In this document: piece after piece, positions 8,991-17,556 of the stretch | How positions within the stretch are numbered: position 1 is the stretch's first letter | Layout: each line of letters begins with the position of its first letter | NCBI GenBank assembly: GCA_025454405.1 | Contig: JALOON010000101.1 | Span: 1-44,175 of the forward strand | DNA: 44,175 nt | DNA from: Oscillatoriaceae cyanobacterium Prado104 | GTDB lineage: Bacteria > Cyanobacteriota > Cyanobacteriia > Cyanobacteriales > Microcoleaceae | Direction of reading: 5' to 3' | Notes under the pieces: model-generated | Databases searched by the model: none | The model's input: the letters and a program-made list of their open reading frames with translations, nothing else | What the model was told of the DNA's origin: nothing | Position numbers and translations under genes: made by a program

Positions 8991-9371
8991 TCAAATTAGC
9001 TGAATCAGTGAGAGTATCTCCCAGGTTTCATCGTCAAGAATCGTTGTTGTGTCACTACTCGCGGTTAAATTTGGGAGAGAGCTTAACGCCTCCGGATTTG
9101 ACAGAGTGACGGTAATAGTTTTTGTCGGTTCTGCTCCGATCTCACCGATGACATCAACGGTAACCATATGCGATGATTCTCCTGCTTCAAAAAGCATTAC
9201 ATTTGTTGCGAGGGTTTCTTCAGAAGTGTCCCCTTCATTGACGTGGAAATCGATAACTGTTGCTTCTGTTTGGTAGACAACGCCCGCGATCGCGCTTAGA
9301 TAATCTTCTAATTGACTGTCCGTAGATGCGATCGATTTTCCGAAAACTTGGTTGGTTGATTTGCTTGACAT
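8991..9371 (-). pseudogene. Relic of a second DUF4347 / Calx-beta surface protein gene
   Basis: The 126-codon frame starts MSSKSTNQVFGKSIASTDSQ and keeps about 42 residues alignable with the start of the neighbouring giant protein (MSTKSTSQLPARSIAFIDSQ). It then jumps to a segment resembling the second half of a Calx-beta domain (TKTITVTLSNPE) and ends soon after. The His-Gly and Cys motifs of DUF4347 are missing. Fourteen bases around the start codon and ribosome-binding site (AGGTATGTTATGTC) are identical to those of the giant gene. It is best read as the two ends of a former large paralogue joined by internal deletion. Expression of a short peptide cannot be excluded. Confidence 0.7.
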
Positions 9372-10141
9372 AACATACCTGCCCTGTGCGAACAATCGCA
9401 AAACGTGAATTAGTAGATCTAAATAGATCGAAAAGTGCAATAAAAATCCTCTGAGGTTTGAAAAATTAAACCTATGTCATGGAACCTAAGGTTCGGTCAA
9501 AAACATCCGGGTTTTTTACCTCATGTCGGGAATAGAGTGAAAGATTTTTAAACAGTTGGCACTCGACAGTTGACAACTTGGTAAAAAATCCGATCCCTGA
9601 CCTAACGCCAGCCCTCTTTGAATTGCAATTTATAGCTTTGCACCCGCTGACAAAAATCAATCGAGTCAATCTCTGTGAATCAAATATAAACACCAAAATC
9701 GCGCCTTTACAAAATATTTACAAATCTAAACAATTAATTGGAAACTAATTTAATTACCAGGATTAATCGCAACTAAGCAAGAAGAATTATTATGATAATT
9801 CATGAGGAAATATGAGGTTTGTTAGCAAGAGAATCGATCGCTCTCGATCGAAAATGAAGGAAATATGAGGTTGAGTAGCAGGAGAATCAAGAAATCCTGA
9901 GGAAAACTGAGGTTGGTGAAATCCCAAATAGATCCGAGTTCGATCTAGCTGATGAAATCGAATTTTTGAGTCCGCTTTTCACCAAACAAGCATGAGTAAA
10001 AATACTTGAAAGTAGTGCGATCGTCCCCAATAACTGTGTCAGAATAAATACGGATGCCAATTATTAGGGCGGAATACGGTGAGGTTAGATCGAGCTTATC
10101 TTTGGCTAGATCTTGAATGTAGCGAGTAAGAGTCTCAGGCG
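9372..10141. other. Long intergenic region with divergent promoters expected
   Basis: No gene is supported in these 770 bp between the minus-strand relic and the plus-strand membrane protein gene. A short frame at 9472-9696 has no recognisable features. The region includes a small palindrome (GAACCTAAGGTTC) near 9482 and a set of degenerate direct repeats at 9802-9925. Confidence 0.5.
9802..9925 (+). repeat. Three degenerate direct repeats (GGAAATATGAGGTT)
   Basis: Copies start near 9802 (TGAGGAAATATGAGGTTTG), 9854 (TGAAGGAAATATGAGGTTGA) and 9897 (CTGAGGAAAACTGAGGTTGG). Spacing is about 50 bp, then 43 bp. The first two also share TAGCA-GAGAATC. The unequal spacing and purine-rich sequence do not fit CRISPR. 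They could be degenerate tandem repeats or binding sites upstream of the membrane protein gene. Confidence 0.6.
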
Positions 10142-13100
10142 ATGTCGTCTTCCAAAGGTCGATCGAGCAAAATTGAATTGAGCATCTTTGCGTCTCATCC
10201 CGAGTTGCTGAGAGGCTTAGATGCGTGGCTGCAACTGGGTTTGCTGTCGGAAACTGAAGTTAAGCAATTGTGCCGCCAGTATTTAGTTTGCCAGTTAAAG
10301 GAACAACAGACCGATCGAGCGGTAACTGAAGAGCTAGCGCCCGCTTACATATCTGCACAAAAAGTACCCGCGGTATCAGCGCCCGCAGCATTACCCAGCA
10401 CTGCAAAAAGCGCTGCTGTGCCTGCAACAACCCCTCAAATTCCTAATTTCATGTTTCAAATGTTGCACTCGCTGATGGCAGAAATTAGCGTGGTGTGGCT
10501 GCTATTTTTAGGGGTATTTATGGTAGTTGTCTCCTCTGGAGTTTTAGCTGCCAGTCAGTGGGAAAAGTTTCCGGCTGCGGGACAATACGGAGTTTTACTG
10601 GCTTATACTTTAACATTTTGGGCGATCGGCAGTTGGGCAAACAAACAGCAAAACTTGCAATTAACTGCTCAAACTTTGCAAGGGGTGACGCTGTTGTTGG
10701 TGCCGATCAATTTTTGGGCGATGGATACTTTTGGGTTGTGGCGGTATCCTGGAGATTGGATTGTGGCGATCGCATCTGCAGTTATTTTGACATGGATAAC
10801 AATTAGAATTATTAATTATCAGTACGGACAATTTTCGGGAAGAAACGTAATTCGATCGATCGCCCTAAATCATTTGGGATTGAGTTATTTGCATTGGGGT
10901 TGGGCTTTGGCAAGCTTTCCGCTGGCGGCGGTTTATTTGGGTACAGTGGGAACTGCAGCAGCTACTGTTTATCAAGTGCGGCAGCAGTATTTGCAAGCTC
11001 GCAAATCGGTAATTGACAATCAAAGTCTAACTCCTGTCTTTGGTTCCAAACAAGATTGGATTGCTTATAAAAAAGCGATTTTAATAGCTTATTCGTTGGG
11101 CATTTTACTGAGCAGGGCAATTTTTGTCAAGGATGTAAATATTGCTGAAATGGGTTTAGCTTTGGGAATTTCCGGCACTCTTTTGGGCTGGGTGGATTGG
11201 CAAAAATATGGGAAAAATTCACCTTTTGAAAGCGATATACCGCAACAGGCTAACTCCAGCAACTCGATCGATTGGCAATTAGCTGCTGGGGGTTTGTTGG
11301 GCTTGGGTTGGCTGGTTTGCGTGCGGGAAATGCCATTACAAGCATTAGCCGTTAGCGCCTTGGCTGCGTGGTTTTTTTACAATCGTTTGTGGCGGTTTTG
11401 GCACAAGTTCGATTTGCTGGTGCTGTTTGTCATTGGACTTCAGAGTTTTTCTTTGGTGTGGCGGGTAATTCCTCCGAAAATTCAAGCCGAAATTTTCGGA
11501 TTTTTAACTCAACTTACCAATTCTCAATCGACTCCTTGGGCTTTGTGGGGTGTGCTGCTGTTACCTTATTTATTTTTAACTGTAACTACGACGCAGTGGC
11601 TCTACCGCAGGAAAAAAGTGCAACTTGCGAGTTTTGGTGAAATCCTTGCTTTTTGTTTGGGAGTTTTTTTAACTGTTATTAGTTTAGCGAATCCCTGCTT
11701 GCGATCGATTAATTTATTTGCTTCTACTTTGATTCTGGGATGGGTAACGCAAAAATATGCAGTTTCTAGCAATTCAGCAAAAACTAACCTGCCTGTCTCT
11801 GCATCTAGCAAAGGTCGAGATCCGGTAAGTTTAGTTTATTTTACCCATACTGTTGGTTTGCTGGCAATCTGTTCGGGAATTGACTTGTTTTTCCCGAATC
11901 AAAAACCGAATGTTTGGGCTGCAATTTTATTGTTTTTGATGGTAGGAGAATGGAGCTTTTTTGTCAAGGTAAAAGCTGCAAATACCCGAAAAGCTGCAAA
12001 TACCCGAGCTAATTCTCAAGCGTTACGCTGGCATCCTTCTTGTTGGGAAAGCGGGTGGTATTTGGGATTGGTGTTGGCAGGATTGAGCTTTTTCTTGCTG
12101 TACGGTAATTTGCGATCGCAGTGGGGTTTAATTTGGCTGGCAGTACCTTTTGCTTTGACTGCTGTTGGTAAATACAGTGAAGCAACTCACAAAAAAGTTG
12201 CTTGTACCCTAAGTTCGATCTCCCTGATATTAGCACAATTTCTAACTGCCAATTTTCCTGTCGATCGATTAATTAGTTTGGGTTTGGCAGCGGTACTGAT
12301 GTCAGTCAATACTTACTATTTGCTAGAAATACCTGCGGCTGCAATGACAGTAGGATTTGGCTTGAGTTTTGCGGTGGCTGGGCTGTTACGGCTGGGATTT
12401 GTGTCGGGTTGGGATTGGGTAATTGCCGGGACGATCGCTCTTTGGTGTTTGTGGCTGCTGCGCGATGTTACTATTCGTTACGGGCGGCGGGTGCCTGCTG
12501 CTGTGCCAATAGCTAATATTTACGATCGGGCTTGCGATGGTTGGGCAATTTTACTGGCTGGCTTGCTGTTAACAACCGTTTCTATTTATTCCTTTGGCTG
12601 GCACGCGACTGCTGCATTTAATTTTAACTCATCTGTGGAACTATTCGCCGCTACTGCAGGAATAGCTGCTGCTATTATTTACCGAAGTTACCGACAGTTT
12701 TCGTCTCGGGCAATTTACGCGCTAGCTTGGTGTGTGGAGTTGCTGTTGGTAATTGGTTTAAGTTTCTTCGATCGCTCTCCAATTAATTTAACAGTTGCTA
12801 ATATTGCCTTGGGATTGTCCGCGCAATTATTGGGCGATTTGTGGCGGAGGAACAACCCCGATCGCGCCATTTTACCGAGCTTTCACATTATACCTTTGGC
12901 TTACGGATTGTTAGGTTTAATGTGGCGATCGCAGACTTTTGCAAACTGGACTGGCTTAACTTCTTTGGGCGCGTCTTTAATTGCGATCGGCATCGGACGC
13001 CGCCAGCCGGAATTCAAACCTTTGGTTTATATAGGATTAATTGGCGTCTCAGTTTCTGCCTTTGAATCGCTGCTTTATCAAATGTTGCAAACACCGGAAG

Positions 13101-14191
13101 GAGCTTTTGGCGATGGCTTAATTGTACTGGCAACTCTCGGGACGAGTTTAACATATATCTACCGCATTTTAGCTCCTTGGCTGAGCAATTATGTAGGTGT
13201 AACTAATGCGGAATTAAAAATTTTCGCTCACTTGCACTGGGTTTTGAGCAGTTGGCTGCTGATTTCGGCTTCGGTAAATGTTATTCAATCCGGTTTGAAT
13301 TTAGGATTAGTTACAGGTAGTTTGTTAGTGCAATATGCTTTATTGCAAGGGCGAAACAATCCCGATCGACTGTGGGGGAATGTTTGGATTTACTTGGGTT
13401 GGGTAGAGGCTTTTGCCATCCGGCTTTATTGGATAAATACGCCTTTAGTCAAGTATATTTCCGGCCCGCTTGGCCCTTGGAAAGTCGCGATCGGTTCGCT
13501 ATTTGCCTATTTTATTTACATCTTGCCTTGGGAAAACTGGGGTTGGTCAAAAAATCCTTGGAAAATAATTGCTTCTCTAATTCCCATAATCCTGATTCTG
13601 GAAAGTCCGGCGAAGTTTTATCCTGTTAGTTGGTTGGTAGCTGCTGGGTTCTATATTTTCTTGGCTTGGGAACAGCGACAAGTACGTTTTACCTATATCA
13701 GTTTAGCAATAATTGACTGGATCTTGCTCCGGTGGTTTTCGGACATGAGATTGAGTCAGCCTGAGTGGTATTTTACGACATTGGGACTATCTTTGTTGTA
13801 TGTTATGCAGTTCGATCCGCTGCTGAAATTGCCGGAACAAAAGCCATTGCGGCACAATTTGCGAATGCTGGCAACTGCGTTAATTTGCGGCATTCCTTTG
13901 TTAACTCAGGAGTATCATGGTTTAGTGGCGGGGGCTTTCAGTTTAGGTGCGATCGCGGCGGGTTTAGCACTGCAAGTTAGGGCGTTTTTATTTGTGGGAA
14001 CTGGTGTGTTTGTGCTGAATGTTTTTTATCAGTTGGTAGTTTTGATATTTGATTATCCGTTGATTAAATGGGCGATCGGCTTGGCTTTTGGAGTCGTATT
14101 TATCTGGATTGCTGCTAACTTTGAAACTCGGCGCGATCGAATTGCTGCTTTCGTGCAGCATTGGGTAGGACAATTGCAATCTTGGGAGTGA
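10142..14191 (+). CDS. Very large DUF2157-type polytopic membrane protein
   Basis: The 1349-residue product begins with a soluble segment containing LDAWLQLGLLSETEVKQLCRQ (about residues 22-42), which resembles the N-terminus of DUF2157 proteins. An Ala/Pro-rich linker follows. From about residue 107 to the end, hydrophobic segments follow one another, roughly thirty or more, separated by short loops rich in Trp, Arg and Gln. Long DUF2157-like membrane proteins of this type are found in cyanobacteria, and their function is not established. I see no catalytic motif. The ATG at 10142 is the first start in frame. The gene is monocistronic between a long intergenic region and the convergent PIN gene only 28 bp downstream. 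It probably resides in the plasma or thylakoid membrane, which is an inference. Confidence 0.75.
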   Translation: MSSSKGRSSKIELSIFASHPELLRGLDAWLQLGLLSETEVKQLCRQYLVCQLKEQQTDRAVTEELAPAYISAQKVPAVSAPAALPSTAKSAAVPATTPQIPNFMFQMLHSLMAEISVVWLLFLGVFMVVVSSGVLAASQWEKFPAAGQYGVLLAYTLTFWAIGSWANKQQNLQLTAQTLQGVTLLLVPINFWAMDTFGLWRYPGDWIVAIASAVILTWITIRIINYQYGQFSGRNVIRSIALNHLGLSYLHWGWALASFPLAAVYLGTVGTAAATVYQVRQQYLQARKSVIDNQSLTPVFGSKQDWIAYKKAILIAYSLGILLSRAIFVKDVNIAEMGLALGISGTLLGWVDWQKYGKNSPFESDIPQQANSSNSIDWQLAAGGLLGLGWLVCVREMPLQALAVSALAAWFFYNRLWRFWHKFDLLVLFVIGLQSFSLVWRVIPPKIQAEIFGFLTQLTNSQSTPWALWGVLLLPYLFLTVTTTQWLYRRKKVQLASFGEILAFCLGVFLTVISLANPCLRSINLFASTLILGWVTQKYAVSSNSAKTNLPVSASSKGRDPVSLVYFTHTVGLLAICSGIDLFFPNQKPNVWAAILLFLMVGEWSFFVKVKAANTRKAANTRANSQALRWHPSCWESGWYLGLVLAGLSFFLLYGNLRSQWGLIWLAVPFALTAVGKYSEATHKKVACTLSSISLILAQFLTANFPVDRLISLGLAAVLMSVNTYYLLEIPAAAMTVGFGLSFAVAGLLRLGFVSGWDWVIAGTIALWCLWLLRDVTIRYGRRVPAAVPIANIYDRACDGWAILLAGLLLTTVSIYSFGWHATAAFNFNSSVELFAATAGIAAAIIYRSYRQFSSRAIYALAWCVELLLVIGLSFFDRSPINLTVANIALGLSAQLLGDLWRRNNPDRAILPSFHIIPLAYGLLGLMWRSQTFANWTGLTSLGASLIAIGIGRRQPEFKPLVYIGLIGVSVSAFESLLYQMLQTPEGAFGDGLIVLATLGTSLTYIYRILAPWLSNYVGVTNAELKIFAHLHWVLSSWLLISASVNVIQSGLNLGLVTGSLLVQYALLQGRNNPDRLWGNVWIYLGWVEAFAIRLYWINTPLVKYISGPLGPWKVAIGSLFAYFIYILPWENWGWSKNPWKIIASLIPIILILESPAKFYPVSWLVAAGFYIFLAWEQRQVRFTYISLAIIDWILLRWFSDMRLSQPEWYFTTLGLSLLYVMQFDPLLKLPEQKPLRHNLRMLATALICGIPLLTQEYHGLVAGAFSLGAIAAGLALQVRAFLFVGTGVFVLNVFYQLVVLIFDYPLIKWAIGLAFGVVFIWIAANFETRRDRIAAFVQHWVGQLQSWE

Positions 14192-14219
14192 TCTCATGTC
14201 CGATCGAACTCATAAATTA

Positions 14220-14702
14220 CTATAAATAAGTGATATTTTGCCAAATAGAACACTCAGTAGCACGTTGAAAATCTTTAATATTTTTAGTTGCAATAACGAT
14301 CTTACGGCTGGGGTGTTCCTCTTTTAGCAGGCACCAGTGAGCCTGCAGAATACAATCTATATCAATATTTTCCGGAACTTTATTAGATTGGCTCATATTT
14401 CGGGCTTCAGCCCATAGTTCTGCCGCTTTTTCTAGTACAGCAATAGTTACTTTCTGAAATTCTATTAAGTTTCTCAGTTCGTCTAACTCTCGAACGCTTT
14501 TGCTGTTAATACTAATTAATTTGCGTCTAATTTCATAATCACAAAGATCGGAAGAAGTTACATACGCGCCTTTCGATAATAGTTTATAAAACCATTCCGT
14601 GCATTGATAGCTCTCCTTAGCCAGCTTCTCATCTTCAGACAATTTCTCATCAATAGGCGCAACCAGCAAAGCCAGAATGTTAGTGTCTAGGATTACAATC
14701 AC
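14220..14702 (-). CDS. PIN-domain (VapC-like) ribonuclease, probable toxin
   Basis: From a GTG start at 14702 the product is 160 residues and shows the PIN-domain acidic set: D6 in VILDTN, E57 in CDYEIRR, D116 in NIDIDC, and D144 in IATKNIKDF. Metal-dependent RNA cleavage is the usual activity. The GTG begins two bases after the stop codon of the upstream gene and has GGAG eight bases before it, which decides this start. An in-frame ATG at 14732, inside the upstream gene, would add ten residues. The partner gene is not a standard VapB, so the pair is only provisionally a toxin-antitoxin system. The gene is convergent with the membrane protein gene. Confidence 0.75.
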   Translation of the reverse strand: MIVILDTNILALLVAPIDEKLSEDEKLAKESYQCTEWFYKLLSKGAYVTSSDLCDYEIRRKLISINSKSVRELDELRNLIEFQKVTIAVLEKAAELWAEARNMSQSNKVPENIDIDCILQAHWCLLKEEHPSRKIVIATKNIKDFQRATECSIWQNITYL

Positions 14703-14703
14703 T

Positions 14704-15489
14704 CTACAAGCTCCATCCTTTTTCTTTGGCAATACTTTCTATTTTTTCGAGTCGTGACTTTGCCCAATCCATTGCAGCTTGGTTCTTTTGAATTTGCATT
14801 TCACAAGTCAAAATTTGATTTGCAGAAGAATCTGTCAAACGCGATTTTTCATTAGTTCGGTGTTCTTCTATTTGCCATAATATTGCTCTAGCAGTGTTTT
14901 TTAATCTAACTAAACATGAAAAAACTGTGTCGTTTTGATTGGCTCGCTCGGGCTTTAAGTTGGCATCGTTTAAAAATGCCACTGCTATATTATTAAGGGC
15001 ATCTATTAACTTTGGCGGGAAGTAGATCAGATATTTTTCTATAATCTCTGAGAGTTCCGCTATACCCGTGTAGAGCGATTCGTATTGAAGTTCTTTATCT
15101 TCTTCTTCAAGCGCGATCGATATCGTACCCATCGCTCTTAATAATTCTCTCACGCCCTCCATGTATTTTTCATGAGCTTCAATTTTTTGTCGGCTATCAT
15201 TTGTTAAAAAATCACTGTATTTGGTTTTGATAATTTCTGCTACAAAAGGCTTGTATAATTCATAATAATAGATATCAAATTTCTGAAGGGGAGATTTTGC
15301 TTCTCTCATGCGTTCTAAAAATTCAAATATTTTAAGCATAGCGCTCAATAATTCTTCCTTAGAAATTTGCACTTCATCAGATTCAAACAGCCTTTCTAAG
15401 GTATGTGTGATTAAACTTAATTCATCCCACATTATGTCATCACTGCTCGATAGCAATTCTTGAATTGAATTTTCTGTAGTGACTGTCAT
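14704..15489 (-). CDS. Unrecognised helical protein coupled to the PIN-domain gene
   Basis: I do not recognise this 261-residue protein. It is acidic in the N-terminal half and looks almost wholly alpha-helical, with no membrane segment or signal peptide. A C-terminal segment (about residues 232-261, with QAAMDWAKSRLEKIESIAKE) could form a short amphipathic or coiled helix. The stop codon is two bases before the PIN-domain start, so the two are certainly co-transcribed and probably translationally coupled. By position it could be the antitoxin or a substrate-recruiting partner, but it is much larger than normal VapB-type antitoxins and I see no DNA-binding motif. The ATG at 15489 is preceded by GGAGC about ten bases upstream. 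Confidence 0.7.
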   Translation of the reverse strand: MTVTTENSIQELLSSSDDIMWDELSLITHTLERLFESDEVQISKEELLSAMLKIFEFLERMREAKSPLQKFDIYYYELYKPFVAEIIKTKYSDFLTNDSRQKIEAHEKYMEGVRELLRAMGTISIALEEEDKELQYESLYTGIAELSEIIEKYLIYFPPKLIDALNNIAVAFLNDANLKPERANQNDTVFSCLVRLKNTARAILWQIEEHRTNEKSRLTDSSANQILTCEMQIQKNQAAMDWAKSRLEKIESIAKEKGWSL

Positions 15490-15724
15490 ACGAAAAAAGC
15501 TCCATCAAGAAGGCTGTTATGCTCTATGGAAAGCAGCTACAAGTAGCATACTCCTTATATCATGATAGTCGATCGCCCGTAAAAACGGTCAAAATCTCGC
15601 GCTCGCAAGGGATAAGCTGCGCACCGCGCACCCTAAATATAAAGTTGCTCCGCAAGTCCTGAATGCGTTTTTCTAGCGCAAATTCGATTAATATAAAACA
15701 CAGCCATCGATCGCACAATCAATT

Positions 15725-16711
15725 GTGAAAAATAAATCGCTTCCTCCCTCACTAACAGTTAAGTTCGGCAAATTTGTCTGGACGACAATGTGGCAATTAA
15801 TGATGTCTCAACTCGCCCCCCGCGACAAAACAGGTGCTTACATTCGCCCCAGCAGCAGCTTCAGAAACTTTGTCGGGAAAGTAACAGAAAATCCTTTTCC
15901 ACCGGCAGCGGCGCGCTACCGCTTGTTTGTCGGCAAGGGATGTCCTTGGGCGCACCGCACTTTGGTAACTCGGGCGCTAAAAGGCCTGGAAGATGCTGTG
16001 GCAGTGTCTGTAGCGTTTCCCAGTAGCGGCGGGATGTGGGAGTTGGAATCGGAGACTTTTGGCTGCAACACGCTGCCGGAAATTTACCAATTGGCGCAAC
16101 CGGGCTACAACGGACGTTCTACGGTGCCGGTGTTGTGGGATGATTCCACAAGGGCGATCGTCAATAATGAAAGTTCCGAGATTATTGTGATGCTGAATTC
16201 GGAGTTTAATGAATTCGCCCGCCATCCTGAATTAGACCTTTATCCTGTCGAGTTGCGCGATAAGATCGATCGCTGGAATGAGAAGATTTATCATGCTGTA
16301 AATAATGGCGTTTACCGCTGCGGTTTCGCGCAAAGTCAGGCTGCTTACGATGCTGCTTGCGCTGAATTGTTTGCAGTTTTGGATGAAATCGATCGCGCGC
16401 TTTCAACAAATCGCTATTTGTGCGGCAATTCTGTTACGCTGGCTGACGTGCGGTTGTTTACCACATTATTTCGGTTTGATGCTGTCTATTACAGCTTGTT
16501 TAAATGCAACTTGCGCCGGATTCAGGATTATCAGAATTTGTCTGGATATTTGCGCGATTTGTATCAGTTACCGGGAGTGGCTGATACTTGCGATTTGGAT
16601 GCGGTGAAACGGGATTATTACGGTAATTTGTTTCCGCTAAATCCTGGCGGTATTGTTCCCGCAGGGCCGGATTTGTCGAGGTTTTTGATGCCGCACGATC
16701 GGGGGAAATGA
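15725..16711 (+). CDS. Glutathionyl-hydroquinone reductase (Xi-class GST)
   Basis: The 328-residue product has the GS-HQR/ECM4 architecture. An N-terminal thioredoxin-fold domain carries the catalytic Cys-Pro-Trp-Ala motif (GKGCPWAHRT, C73), and an all-helical C-terminal GST domain begins near residue 180 and includes GNSVTLADVRLF. The family reduces glutathionyl-hydroquinones with glutathione in the cytoplasm and so helps recycle or detoxify quinones. The length is normal for the family. The start is GTG at 15725; an in-frame ATG lies near residue 22 but would cut the N-terminal extension. A purine-rich tandem repeat begins at the stop codon. Confidence 0.9.
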   Translation: MKNKSLPPSLTVKFGKFVWTTMWQLMMSQLAPRDKTGAYIRPSSSFRNFVGKVTENPFPPAAARYRLFVGKGCPWAHRTLVTRALKGLEDAVAVSVAFPSSGGMWELESETFGCNTLPEIYQLAQPGYNGRSTVPVLWDDSTRAIVNNESSEIIVMLNSEFNEFARHPELDLYPVELRDKIDRWNEKIYHAVNNGVYRCGFAQSQAAYDAACAELFAVLDEIDRALSTNRYLCGNSVTLADVRLFTTLFRFDAVYYSLFKCNLRRIQDYQNLSGYLRDLYQLPGVADTCDLDAVKRDYYGNLFPLNPGGIVPAGPDLSRFLMPHDRGK

Positions 16712-16746
16712 AGGAAGAAGGAAGAAGGAAGAAGGAAGAAGGAAAA
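16709..16746 (+). repeat. GGAAGAA simple tandem repeat
   Basis: GGAAGAA units are repeated about five times from the stop codon of the reductase gene. The complementary version (CTTCCTT) occurs at 22800-22824, also just after a gene. This is a heptamer short tandem repeat. Confidence 0.85.
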
Positions 16747-16758
16747 ATTCAGCTAGCC

Positions 16759-16867
16759 GTAGGGGTGAAGCATTTGGGTGACAATTATTGTTACCCATTT
16801 TCAATCTTATATCCAAATGCTTCACCCGGTCCCCGCGAAAGATTGCGATATGCTTCACCCGGCCCCC
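16759..16867. repeat. Dispersed hairpin, GGGGTGAAGCATTTGG family
   Basis: The arms GGGTGAAGCATTTGG and CCAAATGCTTCACCC surround a loop of about 35 nt, followed by a partial third arm (TATGCTTCACCCGGCCCC). The same element, with a slightly altered right arm, lies at 35459-35527. The two copies share the left arm and the spacing, so this is a mobile or amplified palindromic family. Confidence 0.8.
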
Positions 16868-16939
16868 ATGACAGATTCCGATCGCCCGCGAACAAGCAAT
16901 CAGGAAAAATTAAAGAAGGAAAACAGAAGTTTTTCGAGA

Positions 16940-17461
16940 ATGGAACTAGAAACCGGACAAATTGTTAAAGTTCGATCGCGCCAATACCTCGTCGAAGAAG
17001 TGACGCCAAAGTCATCGCCAGAAACTGATACTTTAGTCGGAACTTACCCCCGGAGGGGGTAGTTTCGGTGGCTGTATTCTTTGAGCTGTATTAGTTTTAG
17101 CCATTTGGCAGTGACAATTGTGTAGCCATGTATTTGGGGTAAGTTCCGTTTAGTCCAGCTTTCTTGTCTCGAAGATGATGCTTTGGGCGAAAGTATTGAA
17201 ATTTTTTGGGAACGCGAAATAGATGCTTTAGCAATGGGCGGTAATTCGTGGGAAGACGATCGCGCCGAATTGCCTGAGGATGAAGAGCAGGCAGAAGAAG
17301 ATTTGCAGGTTGTTGCTGCTACTGCTGGCAGCTTGATGGGAATTACCCAGCAGGAACGGGAGATTTTAGATGAAATGGGGCGAATTGCTAGCGCTGCTAG
17401 GCACCAGCCAGATCCGAGAATTCTGGAGTTAATTGAGTGGATTAAACTGTTAGCAACAACG
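16940..17461 (+). pseudogene. DrmD-like SNF2 helicase gene remnant (DISARM-type)
   Basis: The frame starts MELETGQIVKVRSRQYLVEE and continues, once the inserted element at 17038-17148 is removed, as DTLVQLSCLEDDALGES then EIFWEREIDA. This resembles the N-terminus of DrmD-type helicases of DISARM systems. The next recognisable part (TQQEREILDEMGRIASAA then DPRILELIEWIK) resembles the segment before the second helicase lobe, so the ATPase core is missing. After LATT the frame runs into repeat sequence. The gene is therefore dead twice over: internally deleted and interrupted. No other DISARM gene is near. The family call rests on remembered motifs and is moderately sure; the interruption itself is plain in the sequence. 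Confidence 0.6.
17038..17148. mobile_element. MITE-like insertion, 111 bp, 13-bp terminal inverted repeats, 6-bp target duplication
   Basis: The ends CGGAACTTACCCC and GGGGTAAGTTCCG are perfect inverted repeats. The flanks are both TTTAGT (17032-17037 and 17149-17154). A 7-bp duplication, TTTAGTC, is possible if the first base is counted as target. Removing the element and one target copy restores an open frame through a conserved helicase-type sequence. Inside is a small hairpin (ACCCCCGGAGGGGGT). There is no coding capacity, so it must have been moved by a transposase elsewhere. I cannot name the parent family. Confidence 0.85.
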
Positions 17462-17506
17462 GTGCTGCTTTTTTTCCCGATTGAAAATTGCCAGCCTCCA
17501 TTGTTT

Positions 17507-17556
17507 GTAGTGCGGACTTAAGTCCGCAAAATCCTGCAGACTTAAGTCCGCACTAC
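17507..17556. repeat. Inverted repeat GTAGTGCGGACTTAAGTCCG, shared 3'-end family
   Basis: The arm GTAGTGCGGACTTAAGTCCG is opposed by CAGACTTAAGTCCGCACTAC with a 10-nt loop. It closes the helicase remnant and overlaps the last codons of the minus-strand histidine kinase gene. Related copies lie at 2341-2391 and about 26397-26440. It may serve as a bidirectional terminator or RNA 3'-end structure. Confidence 0.7.

Noticed and set aside
8683..8994. 103-codon minus-strand frame over the giant gene start
   Set aside because: It is out of frame with the DUF4347 start and arises from the repeat-rich leader.
16708..16968. Frame through the GGAAGAA repeat and hairpin after the reductase gene
   Set aside because: It is composed of repeats (KEEGRRKKEEG) and has no domain.
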